Positions 1 through 12,100 of a stretch of 64,000 bases of DNA are shown piece after piece (the first letter of the stretch is position 1; each line of letters starts with the position of its first letter). The notes below the pieces were generated by a model that had not been told where the DNA came from, ran no database searches, and saw only the letters and a list, made by a program, of their open reading frames with translations. Made by a program: the position numbers and the translations under genes. The stretch spans positions 2,294,001-2,358,000 of the forward strand of contig CP087207.1 of assembly GCA_020912385.1 (NCBI GenBank), in the 5' to 3' direction. Source of the DNA: Neofusicoccum parvum (taxonomy: Eukaryota > Ascomycota > Dothideomycetes > Botryosphaeriales > Botryosphaeriaceae).

Positions 1-723
1 TTTCCAGAAGATTCAAGCTTAGAGGAGAGTTTGGTAAGCGCGGACAGCATCCGATCATCAGACGTAAGACGATCATTGGTCGTAGATGTCAAAGAAGAGG
101 CAGCCGCTTTTATCTGCTTCTGGGACGATGAGACACGCTCGTTGATGGTTTCTGTTAGTCCTTCGACCTTTGTCGCGTCAGCTGGCTGATCAACAGTTTG
201 ATCCAGAGTCATACATCAAAGTCCAATTGCCCCTTCTCTTGAACGTTCTTCTTCTTGCGGTCGTCGAGTTTGCGTCTGACTGCATTGCTTGGCTCTGCGT
301 TCTGCGTTCGAAGCTCAAGCAGAGCATCCATCTGCACCTCAAGGGCTTTCGTTTGCTGATCGATGGCAGCTGTCGAAGTTTCCAGGGATTCTATCGCAGC
401 ACGCAGGTCTTCATCCTGGATGGGCTGGACTTCTGGCAGGTCCGTACGCTCCTTGACTCTCTCATCTTTCTCGCAGAGGGCTTCGTATCTTTCGAAGTAA
501 GTGACACCGATCTATAGGCTTGGATTTTTGCTGGGTTCACTCACAGCTCAAGCTCTTCCTTGGTCAACAGTGTGTTATTGTGTAGGTACTCGTCAACCCA
601 AGCGGCAGCGTCATCCTGTGTCTTCACCGACTCGAAGGCCCACTGCACGTCATCGCGGGCCAAGGGTATGCGGCGGTCCCGAAGGACGGTGAGGAGACGG
701 TTGAGGGGGTCGTTGTCACGCAT
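1..723 (-). CDS. augmin subunit HAUS3-like protein, 5' part (runs off the window)
   Basis: Augmin (HAUS) recruits gamma-tubulin to existing microtubules in the spindle. The start is at 723. Exons are 723-545, 488-215 and 167 to beyond position 1, and phases agree at both junctions (GTGAGT and GTATGA donors). The first 60 residues (DDVQWAFESV, AAWVDEYLHNN, LTKEELELYEAL) follow the order of the animal and plant HAUS3 N-terminus as I recall it (the FDWLFE, FLKWFC, VLSEKELEAF block). Next comes predicted coiled coil (LRAAIESLETS, ALEVQMDALLELR), as expected for HAUS3. The start lies about 300 bp from the divergent thymidylate synthase start, so the two probably share a promoter region. The assignment rests on remembered family pattern; another coiled-coil spindle protein is possible. 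Confidence 0.55.
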
Positions 724-1028
724 GATTTAGCGCAGCGCAATGCTTGTCCTGGCGGCCCGTTTCTGATAGATGAGCGGCGCTGCAGGGGGAGTGGGGATGA
801 TGTGCTTTGGGCGAGTCGTGATGGGCCGTCAAAGGCTGTTTACTGTGATCGGCGCCCTCGGCAACGGATGCCGCCGGACTTTGACAAACGCCGATGCCAC
901 GCGCGTCGCGTCCCTCGCAAGCGCGTCTTCGCCGCGCGCGTCGTCCCGCAAATTGTCTTCAGCACCACACAATCAAACACAATCAATTCTCTGAACACCT
1001 CCATCAAGATACCCTAGCACGTTCAAAA
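724..1028. promoter_or_regulatory. intergenic region between divergent genes (HAUS3-like and thymidylate synthase)
   Basis: About 305 bp separate the two start codons. The part just upstream of the thymidylate synthase ATG is A/C-rich (around 960-1020), typical of a fungal 5' leader. I see no clear TATA box or known operator. Confidence 0.4.
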
Positions 1029-2081
1029 ATGTCCCCCGGCGCTCTCGAAACCGTTATTTCCCCCAAGAAGCCCGCACCGGCCCCGAAGGCGGCCATGAAG
1101 TCTGTCGCGGGGTCCTGCGCCCGCCACGAAGAGTACCAATATCTCGACCTGATCCGCGACATTCTGGCGAACGGCGAGCACCGCCCTGATCGCACTGGCA
1201 CCGGCACATACTCTATCTTCGCGCCTCCGCAGCTGAAGTTCTCGCTCTCACGCCCCTCGTCCAACCCCGACGAGCTCCCCACGCCCATCCTCCCGCTCCT
1301 CACCACGAAGCGCGTCTTCCTGCGCGCAGTTATCGCCGAGCTCCTGTGGTTTGTCGCGGGCACCACATCCTCCAAGCCACTTTCAGAGGCCGGCGTCAAG
1401 ATCTGGGACGGCAATGGATCGCGCGAGTTCCTCGACAGCGTCGGGCTGGGGCACCGTGAAGAGGGCGACTTGGGTCCGGTGTACGGCTTCCAGTGGCGAC
1501 ACTTTGGCGCGGAGTACGTGGATGCAAAGGCGGACTACAGCGGGCAGGGCGTCGACCAGCTGGCCGATGTCATCGACAAGCTGAAGAACAAGCCATACGA
1601 CCGCCGCATCATCATGAGCGCGTGGAACCCCGCGGACCTGAAGAAGATGGCTCTGCCCCCCTGCCACATGTTCGCGCAGTTCTACGTAAGCTTTCCGCGG
1701 GCGAAGAGGGGCGAGAACGGCGAGGAGGTGGAGAGGCAAGAGAAGGAGCGCAGTGTGCTGCACTGTCTGCTCTATCAGCGGTCCTGCGACATGGGCCTCG
1801 GCGTGCCGTTCAACATTGCTTCATACGCTCTGCTCACGCACATGCTGGCGCATGTCTGCGATCTGACGCCCGGCACGCTTACGCACACCATGGGTGACGC
1901 GCACGTGTACCTTGACCATGTCGACGCGCTGAAGGTGCAGTTGGAGAGGGAGCCGAGGGATTTCCCGGAGCTGGACATCAAGAGGGAGAAGGGCGGTAGC
2001 ATTGACGGATGGGCTGTCACAGATTTCGAGGTCAAGGGCTACGACCCGCACAAGACTATTGCCATGAAGATGTCGGTCTAG
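1029..2081 (+). CDS. cdc21: thymidylate synthase
   Basis: Makes dTMP from dUMP using 5,10-methylenetetrahydrofolate, the only de novo thymidylate source for DNA synthesis. It is a single exon of 350 aa. The ATG at 1029 gives a normal N-terminus; the frame is open further upstream, but that part is low-complexity. Visible family features: DRTGTGT near residues 54-60 with the phosphate-binding Arg, the ELLWF segment near 104-108, the [14 protein letters not shown] active site with the nucleophilic Cys at 212, and the [16 protein letters not shown] dUMP-binding block near 251-266, then HVYLDH. A charged insert (about residues 221-244) lies between the active-site strand and the next block; fungal enzymes often have an insert here. 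Codon use is GC-rich like the neighbours. Confidence 0.97.
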   Translation: MSPGALETVISPKKPAPAPKAAMKSVAGSCARHEEYQYLDLIRDILANGEHRPDRTGTGTYSIFAPPQLKFSLSRPSSNPDELPTPILPLLTTKRVFLRAVIAELLWFVAGTTSSKPLSEAGVKIWDGNGSREFLDSVGLGHREEGDLGPVYGFQWRHFGAEYVDAKADYSGQGVDQLADVIDKLKNKPYDRRIIMSAWNPADLKKMALPPCHMFAQFYVSFPRAKRGENGEEVERQEKERSVLHCLLYQRSCDMGLGVPFNIASYALLTHMLAHVCDLTPGTLTHTMGDAHVYLDHVDALKVQLEREPRDFPELDIKREKGGSIDGWAVTDFEVKGYDPHKTIAMKMSV

Positions 2082-3338
2082 ACCCAATTGGAAATTTTGG
2101 CATGGGATGGGCGTTCGGAATTCGGGCGGACTGGCTACGGCGGTCCGCATTGGTAGAGGATTGGGCGGCTAGTGCACGTTGTTTAGAGTACCGGCAAATG
2201 TTATCTCGTACATCGTACAGCAATCTCTCGGAGACGCAGACGGCGGGCGTCCCGGCACATGCCTTGGCTGCTGAGGTGTTTCCTCCCGTTGCCACGGGAA
2301 TCAAAGCAGACAGCAGAGAAGGGAGGCGATAGGCCGAGACAGGAGTGGGCGCCGAGAGTCGTGGTCCTCTTAAAACAGCGGCCGTGGTGGCACAAGCATT
2401 TTACTGAGGCAACGGCTGCAGGTAAGAGACGATCGCCGCTAGAGCTTGACGTATACGAATCGATCCGGCGGGCCGGCGAGATAGGGAGCTGGCGGCGCGA
2501 ACCAAGTCCCTTGCTGGCATGATGGCGCACATGGCTTGCGGCGCGAATATCTCGCGACAGGCCCTACGGGGCAGCGACGCTTGGAGACAGCAGGGCACGG
2601 CAGGCCCGGCAGGCGGGACGACGACCGGGGGTGTTGGCACGGATGGGCCGGCGTGCATAAGCGCGCAATTTTGCGGGTCGCACCAGCGGATTCAACAGAA
2701 GTCAGTTCGCGAGCCGATGTTTCACGCTGGATTGGGCGCGCGGGTCCCGTTGTTCGTGTTTGTCGTGTTGCTGCTTTCCGAACAAGAACTGATGTGCTCC
2801 GAGTCGTCGGCGGGTGGCTGGGGCGGGCGCCGCCCGGAGCGGCATGGGGCCCGTCCGCGGGAGCTTGGGCGGCCACCGCGCCCCGCCAGCACGATGGCTG
2901 CCCACCTGCGCTCCCCGCGCGGCGCGTCTCGCTCTGCGCTGCTCCGCCAGTTCCTGTCGCTCGCTGTCGCTGTCGCTGCCGGCTGCTCCACGCCCATTGC
3001 CGCGTCTCTGCCCCAGCGCCCCTCGCTTCCGCGCCTGTCGTGCTGTGCTTGGCAATCTGCAGCGTCAGGGGAGTCCTGCGGCGATCAGCTAGCCAGCCAC
3101 CGGCCGCGCACTCGCCTCGCTCGCCGGCGTGCGGACTACCGTCTCAGCACCACTGCCACCACCATTTTCCTGCCATCTTCCTTTGCACCCTCCCCCAACC
3201 TCCCCGTACCGCACACCAGATTTGTTCGGCCTCGACCGCTCCACCGCGACAATTGCGCCCTCCAACCGTCCCGTAATAAAGGCAATTCCGCAGCCCCTCT
3301 TCCCCAAGCTTCCTTTCGTCTCTTCTTGTTTCCCCAGG
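2082..3338. other. intergenic region, no gene seen
   Basis: Contains the thymidylate synthase 3' region and a long GC-rich, then C/T-rich leader before the next gene. Open frames here overlap in several phases, are Pro/Arg/Ala-rich and match no family I know. The pyrimidine tract ending at about 3338 is typical of a fungal 5' UTR. Confidence 0.4.
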
Positions 3339-4431
3339 ATGTTCTTCAAGCGCCGCTCGCGAGCCAACTCCTATCTTGAAGAAAACGATTCACCCTCGTC
3401 CAAGACCTTTGAGAAGTACGAACGCCCGCCCTCCTCGCGCCGCGACTCCGCCCCCGCCGTCAACGGCAGCCACGAGCCCATCGCCCAGATCGAGAAGGAA
3501 ACCCAGATGTATCCACGCCAGTCCGCTCCGCAGGAAGCCTTCGTCGGCCAGCGCCCCATGAACTCTGGCCACAACGCTATGCCGCCCATGGACCCGTCGC
3601 ACGGCGGCATGGGAATGCCTATGAGCGCGGGCATGCACAAGATGTCCGAGCCCGCAATCGGCGCTCCCGACCTGCTGACGCGTGCCTTCAACGAGGCCGT
3701 CAGACCCTACACCGACAAGATCGACCAGCTGGAGAGCCAGGTCGCCGAGCTCAATGCTTGGATTGAGACGCTGGAGCAGCAGAGGGCCGAGGTGCACTCG
3801 TGGATTGACAAGAGGGGCCTGCGTCCTGGTATGGTCTATTCCTGCGCCTGCAGCGCCTCTCCTCCGTTCCTACTAACAAAATCGCGTAGACGTCCCTCCC
3901 AGCATCGCAAAGCAGATGGACCGCGACGACCCGGCCGCTGCCGGCACTCTCAACGCACAGCTGGACCGCAAGATCACCATCGTCAATTTCGATCTGCATC
4001 GCCTGCAGGATGACCTGAATGACAGCATCTCCGCCTCCCACTTCGCGTCGGCAATGTCCAAGTTCCTCCCGGACATTGCCCGCCTCGCATCGCTTCGTAC
4101 CGGCCCGCGCTACGCATTCGACCTGGTCCTCAAGCTTGGCGGAAACCTCAACTCGCACGGTGGTCTAGACACCGGCGACCAGGAAGACATCGCCGCACGC
4201 CGCGACTTTTACGGCCGCCTAGACAACGCCATGGTCGATGTCGTGCGCCGCCGCTTCGAGGAAGGTGAGGACTGGCCTGTCTCGCGCGAGATCAAGCGCA
4301 TCGAGAAGACGGCCGCCTACCTGCGCAACTTCGGCGTCGAACCGTACTTCCCCGCAACCTTGGAGCTGATGGAACGCAAGCTTCACGGCGGAGTCAATGG
4401 GGGCCAGGGAAGTCCGCCAGGATATACGTAA
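3339..4431 (+). CDS. conserved fungal coiled-coil protein of unknown function
   Basis: Two clear exons, 3339-3828 and 3890-4431 (intron 3829-3889: GTATGG, branch TACTAAC, GCGTAG), encode 343 aa. The N-terminal 100 residues are polar, with Met/Gly/Pro-rich stretches (GMGMPMSAGMHKM). A predicted coiled coil follows (DKIDQLESQVAELNAWIETL), then a helical C-terminal domain (ITIVNFDLHRLQDDLND, RFEEGEDWPVSREIKRIEKT). I do not recognise the family. The 3' end is uncertain: GTAAGG at 4428 with CTAAT and TTTTTCAG at 4584 could be a second intron, replacing the last codons by an exon 4585-4684 that ends SLLVED and giving 375 aa. Transcript data would choose between the ends. No signal peptide or membrane segment is visible. 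Confidence 0.75.
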
Positions 4432-4684
4432 GGACTTTCTTTTCCGGCAATGATTCTTCGACTTCTTCTTCGACAAACTACTTTTTTGCGACGACTTCAC
4501 GGTCCAGCATCAACCAACCCCTTTTTACAACTCCGACAATTACGACAAACGGAACGGTCTCTAATTTGCTTATGTGTTTTTCAGTAGCGACAGAAGGAGT
4601 GTCAGTTTCGAAAAAAGAAGTTTAAACGAGAGGAAAAGCCTGCAGCTGCAGCATGAAAGGAGCAGCTTGCTCGTTGAAGATTGA

Positions 4685-5986
4685 CTCCTTCGAGACCTCG
4701 GTGAGGAGGTAGAGGAGGACCCCGGCGCTGCCGAAAAAAAGGAAAAAGACCACCTCTGGTACATATTATAACCTCGACATGATCGAAGAGGCCTGCGACG
4801 GAAGCTCACGCATGGTTCTGGCTTCCGGGAGGGTATGACGCGGTTTCACCTCTCCACAGGTGACTACACAGGCGCACTTCCCTTCCCGACTTGTTCCACT
4901 CCTTGCCGATGTTCTACTGCTTTCACAGTTTCTTCGCTTTCTTCCCTCGTCTTCCGCGAAACGACCGATTTCCCGTCCTCTCTGCTTCTTTCTGGAAAAG
5001 GCGCTGGGCGATCAAACGTTTTCCTGGATGACGATCACGACCCTGTTACGACCAAACCGAAACCTTTTAATATCCCCCTTTTTGCCAAAAACGAATCTCT
5101 TTGATTCTGGCGTTTTGTTTTCTCGATTCATTTCCAGTTGTGGCCTTTTACTTTCTTTTTTCTTGTCTGCTTCTTGCGGTGGATGTAGTTTGTACGTACA
5201 GTGATACCAGGGGTAGGGGGAAATACCAGGGCAAAATAAATGGGCTTGATTGATTGTGTTGGGTATAGGGATCATTTTGAGCAAGCCGGATGCAGGGAGT
5301 GGACTTAGCATAGCGTCGTGTAGGGTAATGATGATGATGAGCATCTACTCCCACATTCGTCCTCGATGCATACAAGTGCTACTTTCACAGTCTCTCTCGC
5401 GGCACGAAAACAATCAACGCCTACCTACTCTCCCCCGTACTGTACGAATGGCTTCGGAAAGCCATATGAAAACCCAAGCATCCCCGGTCTTCGCACCTTT
5501 CACGACCTTCCACATCCGGACCTCGCAGCGTAGGATAGTTCAGCCGGTCAGGAGGATGTCTGACGAATGCAAGTTTCTATTGTTAGCACAGGCTTATGCA
5601 TGCCCTTTTCCCCAACGAACTTGGACTGGCTGCAGGACGGGAAGCTTAAAAATCCACAACCGGTCGGCGCTGATCCGACTCCGAAGCGTTAGGTGTGGTA
5701 GTCGAGCGGGCCGACGTCCGATCCCGCTGCATTACAGGGATAAGCTAGATGATTCACGCCTGTCCACCTCTACGTACCTCGTCTTCCGCGAGTAGCATGG
5801 CCTGTTGGCCAACTCTTTCCTCATAATTTAATACAAGTTTACTCTGAAAAGATCATTTGAAGCGCTGTGCATATTTATCCCCGACAGCACCAGCTCCGAA
5901 ATGCACTTTATGGAATGTCAATATTCTCGGTAGAAAGTCTTGAGGAGGAAATCCGCAGGTTGAAGGCTCAGCTAGCATAGTGCAAA
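4685..5986. other. intergenic, no gene seen
   Basis: T-rich downstream DNA with short open frames in unrelated phases. I see no recognisable domain, no RNA gene and no repeat above 15 bp. It probably holds the 3' ends of the flanking convergent genes. Confidence 0.35.
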
Positions 5987-7377
5987 TCAGAAACACATTG
6001 TCCTTACTCTACGCTTCATTTTAAAGCTCGAAACATATCCCCGTGAGCTCCAACATTTGCAGTGCGGATAGTGATATGCAAACGGAGCAGCCAAACAAGC
6101 CGCACCAACCGCAACCACGAAGGCCGCTGCGGTAAAGCCACCGCCCAGCTGGTTCTTTGCGACGGAGAAGTAGATCCCAATGCTCCCGCTGCTAACGACG
6201 ATCAGCACGCTGCAGAAGATGAAAAGCCAGCAAGTCTTGTTGTGGCCCCCTCCTTCCCGATTCCAGCACAGGCAGTGCTGACGGTGGTATGTGCTGGGTA
6301 TGCCCAGGGCGAAAGCGCCGGCGGCAACCATCCATGCCGCCAGGGTGAAGCCATCGCCCATCTTGTCCTCCGCAAGGCTATAGTATATCCCGACAGCGCT
6401 GCTTCCCAGAATGGTCGTGAAGCCAAGCAGTATGAGGATCCAGCAGGTTTCTATGACTGGCGTTCGCGGATTCGGGGTACTGCTCGACTCCGCTTCGGGC
6501 TTCGGGGATTCTGTGCGCAGGTGAGGTCCCGAGATGGGTGAGTATGGAAGCATGATTGGAATCGTTCGCTCTGGATCTGGAGGTCGATCTAGTAGGCGAG
6601 CGCGGTATGTGCGCCTTCGAGTATTGGTAGCATCGCTGTCGAGCTGGATGCCACTGTTGTAGACATCCTTGTCTGGGCTCTTTGACAAAAAAGGGGCGTC
6701 GGCAGCCGCAACACTTCTGATCATCGTAGAACAAGGAATGATTAGATACTTTCTCACCAAAGCAAGCTCAAATATGGCTGACCTTGTTTGCTGGTCGCTT
6801 TGGATTGCTGCTAGTTCAGGGCCATTCGTGACATCCGAATCCGGGGTCCTGGTGCATGACGTTGGCTACATAATCGGGTGACGCTCCGGGAATAGTACCT
6901 AATGACTTGGTCGAGCATCTCTCGAAGGTTGGAGGTTGCTCGATTCATTTTATCTAAGTATTGCTTGAATGTAGACTCGAACTGTTGAAGTATGAGGCTG
7001 TTTTCGCTTTCGACGTCAGAATTCTGTAACTGGCCTTTGAGAATCAAGGTTTTCTCAGAGGCAGGTTTCAGCACCCTGACGCAGTATTCGATGGCCTCTT
7101 CAGCTTGAGCCATATCTTTGTTGAGGATGTAGGCATGCTCGTCTGATGTCCTCTTTTCAGCCGCGCGTCGCATTCGAGTCAGCTCGACTTGGATGTCGCG
7201 GAGGACAAGAATGTCCGAATGTCTGTTAGGAAGTAGAAGTCTCTCGATTCCTTCCGTGTCATCTTTGATCTGAGATAAAAGGTTGACGAGGCTGGGAATG
7301 TAGTCTCGGAGGAGGCTGGAGCGGAGGACGAGTTGGCCAGATCCTTGTTGTCGGACAGCTAGCGACATGGTGTCCAA
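5987..7377 (-). CDS. unknown membrane protein with tandem 61-residue transmembrane repeat
   Basis: Exons 7377-6899 and 6848-5987 join in phase across a 50-nt intron (GTACTA...CACCAG), giving 446 aa. Residues 1-160 are helical and charged, like N-terminal helical domains of fungal signalling proteins (no family recognised). Residues 160-290 are polar. The C-terminus holds two consecutive units of exactly 61 residues, at about 295-355 and 366-426 (DNA 6445-6263 and 6232-6050). Each begins CW, carries a hydrophobic helix ending GIYYSLAE or GIYFSVAK, then a GDGFT or GGGFT turn, a second hydrophobic helix, a TYH/AYH motif and a closing HCxCW. This predicts four membrane helices with paired cysteines and histidines. 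The intron is placed by phase and could be wrong. The gene faces away from the hydrolase-CorA gene. Confidence 0.65.
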
Positions 7378-7791
7378 GCAGCCAGCCCGATGTGTTCGGT
7401 AATTACCGAGGAGTTAGGTCAAAAGGCTGAGAAGGAAAGTGAGCGCTCTATCACCCAAGAGCTTGCTCGGGCGACGTCAAGAGTATTTAAGCATGCACAA
7501 GGCTGCTGACATCAAAAGCTGAGCAACCTTATGGCGCAGTGCTCGAGGCAAAGACAAATCTAGACCCATAGAGATCGCTCCAATCGCGACCGGGCTGTTC
7601 AACAGCATCCTGGGTGATGACGTTGGATGAGGGGAAGAAGTCCTAAGCGAACCTCTGGGGGCCAATGAGCAGGCAGGAGGAGCAGTGAGCGTCTGAAGAG
7701 AACAAATCAATACCAATAAGAACAACAACAAGGTAGCACAGAAGTGTACAAGAAACACGGGTGCAAGGGAAACGGATGGCATGACGGTTGT

Positions 7792-7817
7792 ACGAGAGGT
7801 CTACTGAGACCTCTCGT
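7792..7817. repeat. perfect 11-bp inverted repeat with 4-nt loop
   Basis: ACGAGAGGTCT at 7792-7802 is followed by ACTG and its exact reverse complement at 7807-7817. It lies 415 bp upstream of the 446-aa membrane protein start. It could form a hairpin or be a palindromic binding site. No poly-T tract follows. Confidence 0.6.
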
Positions 7818-8064
7818 TTCGTACGGGGTAAGGCCAGAAAATAGAGGGTTGAATGAGTTGTCTTCTCTATCTACGAATGAGGTTTTGCATAAATAGTACC
7901 GTCCTTAGTACCCACGTGATACCCTTACCCAGTACGCCCTACCCCACTTCAGCGTTAAGATGTAAATTAGAGTAAGAACACTCTCTTTTTATTGAATTAG
8001 TATTATTAATTTAAGGCGTAGTATAGAGTGTACTTATTATCTATATAGATATAGTAAAGAGATT

Positions 8065-8105
8065 AAGATACTTCTGATCTTCTATTAGATTTCTAGAAGT
8101 ATCTT
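8065..8105. repeat. 11-bp inverted repeat in AT-rich patch
   Basis: Perfect arms at 8065-8075 and 8095-8105 are separated by 19 nt that also carry partial symmetry. I see no flanking target-site duplication, so a transposon origin is only a possibility. Confidence 0.5.
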
Positions 8106-9142
8106 TTTATTACTAGTTGTGGTAACTAAATGGTGTGCAACATAGTGCGACCAAGAAATCTTTTTGTCTATCGGGGACACGGAACTATTAAGATGCGGAA
8201 GATTACTGTCCCAAATCCAAGCAGCAGAGAGTGCCTTTTTAGTGAGACTTAACCGAAGTTGCTCGCTCTGCACGAACGATTGTGAGTGCCCAACGCTGCG
8301 ATTGCGGAACTCGGCACTCAGCACTCAGCTTTGTCTGCATGTAGCCGACGGTGCAGGAGCTCCACCTTACCACTTTCTTCTTTCAAATCTAAGTGCATCG
8401 CATGCAAACTGTCAATATTTCTGGTGGCGTCTCTCACAATACTAATCCAGAAGAATGCATTTCTTAAGCGGATAAGTATGTCCCGAATTCACTCAAATGC
8501 ACAGTCAGCAGATGACGAGGTAAGGTTGTGCTGATCAAAAGTTCTTTTGACGCTTCGAGATCCAAATTTGGCCGGATGTGTGACGAGAGGTCGGGGACAT
8601 GTGCTAGAATAGACTTCAGCCTCAGAAAGGCCGCAGAAAGGTGACTATACTGCGGCTTAAACGTCCACAAAATTTGCACAATGAGCAGCTCTGCACATTT
8701 CTTTGCAGAGTGCTTACTTTAGCAAAAGGACATTCCTTGGCAGTAAGACCACATTTCGAACTATGGAGCTGGTTCGTGGCGCAACGCTTCAGCCCATGAG
8801 ACATGCTGATGATCCCTGTGCAACATACGTAGGCATGATGCACCGTCGTCTGCACCTGCTTCCGATACGATAATTGACTATCTACGTGTCGTCCCCACGC
8901 CTTAGTCAATGCTAAGCTTTCCGAGAACTGCAAAACGATTTTCTGCGTCACCTTCTTTCTTTGTGACTGAGTGGTGCCGGTCATTCCTTATTCGATTGAC
9001 GATTCCGAAAGCCGGGATGGGCCCAATAACGGCAGCTTGCGGTCTGGTCTTGGGAGGGCGCGAAACGAAAGCCACCAAGTGATATAAGCCGAGTGTAGGC
9101 TCCCATCTCCGGTGTCTGATCTTCAACTGACACCTCATCAAG

Positions 9143-12100
9143 ATGGCGGATACCATCGAGTTGGGAAATGTTTCTGATTCGAAAGAATATGGGAAATTCC
9201 GCCTTCTGAAATCAGCGAAAAGTTCTCATGACCTCGCGTAAGTCCAATCTCAGAGTATATCGTAATGTCCTACGCAGTACATTGGCTGACGCCACGAGGA
9301 TCAATAGGATCATTGCTATCCTAGGATTGCCTGATGGAAAGGAAAGCGATTCGCCGACTGAATTTGCTGCCTCGTGGTTGAATGAATTGCTGCCCCGAGA
9401 CCTTACAACTGGTTGTAGCATTTCCTCGTTTTCCTGGAAGCCGGACCGCGAGAACGCCGGATTTAAAGGTGCTGCCAAATGTCTTCAAAACGAAATACGG
9501 CAAAAAATTAAGGAGCCACAATACATCTTTCTGGCTCACAGTCTCGGAGGAATTGTAGCCAAAGAGGTAGTGCAATCTTGAGTAATTCATTGGATACATG
9601 TTTGGCTCATATTTCGGGATTATAGGCACTTGCCAATGACATCAATATCAGAAAAAGCACAGCTGGAGTACTGTTCTTTGGTCAGTGTGTCTGTTCTCTT
9701 TAGTAAAGGTACATGACCATTTTGTTGACCTTTGGTAGGTACTCCGCATCACGAACTACCAGACGGTTTGATGGCTACTCAGGACGCGAAAGAGATTCTA
9801 CGAAAAGCCTACTTCCAAGAAGTGAATGAGCACTTCTATCACATTGCGCCTCAGTTCCGCATAGTTTCATTCTACGAAACTGTACCTTCTAGAGACCTCA
9901 CACCAGCTCGCGTCGTTGTCTCTGCTCACAATGCCACACTCAACCTCCCAAATGAAGTCTCCATTGCAAGTCCCGTCGACCATCAAAACCTTTTCAAGTT
10001 CAATTCAGTATACGACGAAGGTTACGATATAGTAATTGCTTCCATACGCGGCATGAATCCCGACATCACTATCAGCTGGCCTGAATTACACCGTCCAGAA
10101 AGGGTTGGGCGGAAAAAAGGTCATTCGCCAAGACTCAACGATGAATCAGAGTCAAAGTTCGAGGATGAGATGTTTTTCTACTTGGTCACCAAAAATGGGC
10201 TCATCGGAGATCCGAGGAGGTCTGTGGCCAAGTTTCAGGCTGAAAGTCCGGTCGCCGTTGAACTGGAGGTATCCTCGGATCCACTTGGCAAGGCAGACAT
10301 AAAATGCTCTTGGACCCACATTCCGGCTAATTCCACACATTGGATTCATGTAAGACCTGCTAAGAAAAGCTACAGATATTCTGAAATAGTGCTAATATTT
10401 ACCAGCCTTGCCTCCAGAGCATTTCAAAAGAAGCTGAGTTTGATCTGGAAATCACTTCGTCTCGATTCTGGCACTCCTTTGAACGAAACTCCACAGCACT
10501 GGCGTCACATGCCAGATTTATGTTTCCATCGTCACATGTGATAAGTGGTGAGTCGAAAAGCTTGTGGAAATAGCAAGTAAAATGCTGATTATCGTAGGTA
10601 AACACCACACACTTGATACCAAATGGAATCAGTGCGCAGTATATGTAAGCTTGAATCATCGCGCAATAGGAAAGCCTGCAGACTAACAATATGCATGAAC
10701 AGCTTCCATACCTGCAGTGGGACAGCTTCAACAGCTTTCAGAAACGAGCAAAAGAGCTTAAAGAGGTGATGGATAACCGAGGAAGCGGCAAAAGAGAGGT
10801 CTTAAATCGACTAGGGACTCATATGGGTCCCTTTTTCCATGCTCGTCGAAGCTTGGATCAGTATTTCTACACGGCACTGGCCGATACGAGCGCAAGAGAC
10901 GCAGACCAAGTTGTTATGAAACGGTCTGGCCATATGCTCCCGCCAGACGACCGAAAAATGATCATGGTGGACCAATTATGGTTGTGGATTCTGGACCAGG
11001 ACGATTGCGATACCAATCATAATATCACTCCGGCTATTCTCACTAGCTTCGAACCGAGGACCCCAGAAGAGAGCACGGACACGCTCAAATGGACAGCTGA
11101 TCTGTATCAGGATATCAAAAATGAGATTGGTAGGTTACCGTCCAGATATTCTAATAGGTACCGGCTGGCAGAGCTGGTTATTAGAAGGGCTGTCAACGTC
11201 ATGCTGGATGTAAGGGAAGAATCTCTGGACTTTCTGGAAATCTTTCACCAAGAAATTGGAAAACTTGTAAGCTATCTGTTTCCACCCGTCTTCTTGCTGT
11301 ACGAACATGGCTGATATTTGGCTTTTCATTTATAAAAGGCAGATCAACAGGCTCAGCATTACAGAGCTTTCCAGGAAGACCTCTCTCGTGTCCCTGATCA
11401 ACCCCCCGGCACCATGAATAGGCGGTCTGAGATGGAGTGCATTCTTTTGGCAGCGGATATGATGGATGAGCTGAATATGCTCAAGGGCGTATTTGAAACA
11501 CAGCACGATACACTCATTTCCTTCCATCGGAAAATTGGTCAGAGCGGAACGGGTAAAAAGTCAAATCCGTCCCTTGCAAAATTTGCCAAGGCCCTTAAGA
11601 GCATTGCAAAAGAGGATGTCTCCGGACATCTTGAGCATGTGGAAAGGTTGATGAAAAGCGTGAAAAGAGTGCACCAGGCGGTAAGATTGACACTATGACC
11701 CAACTCGTTCGTCTCACATCGGCTGACTTGTATATTTACTACAGTTTCTGGACCTCCTAGACCTCCAACAAAGAGAAGCAAATCTCCAAGAATTGCAAAA
11801 TTCTAACCTGGAATTACAAAACTCTAATGAGCAAGCAAGGTTAGCCAGAGGATTGCACAAGGAAAACCACGAACAATTCGAGGCCACTAACGAGATTTCC
11901 AGAATGACGCAACAGCAGGCTAAGCAGGCTAGCCGACAAGCCGACGAGACCCAGAGACAATCAATTGTCATTCTCCTCTTCACCGTCGTGACGGTCATAT
12001 TTGTAAGACTTTCCCTGGAGGCTTGTATAAAGTTGGTTCCCCTGACCATTCAATAGACCCCCCTGTCTTTCTTCACCTCATACTATGGCATGAACGTCGT

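Larger units (their letters stand above)
7378..9142. other. intergenic spacer with AT-rich patch
   Basis: The 1.7 kb between the two divergent accessory genes holds no gene I can support. About 7965-8115 is much more AT-rich than its surroundings and contains an inverted repeat (AAGATACTTCT at 8065-8075, exact complement at 8095-8105). It resembles a decayed, possibly RIP-affected, transposon fragment. A frame at 7477-7782 (minus) starts with a hydrophobic stretch but has no further support. Confidence 0.4.

Noticed and set aside
7477..7782. Possible small secreted protein on the minus strand
   Set aside because: The N-terminus is hydrophobic, but the frame has no other support and sits in a presumed promoter region.
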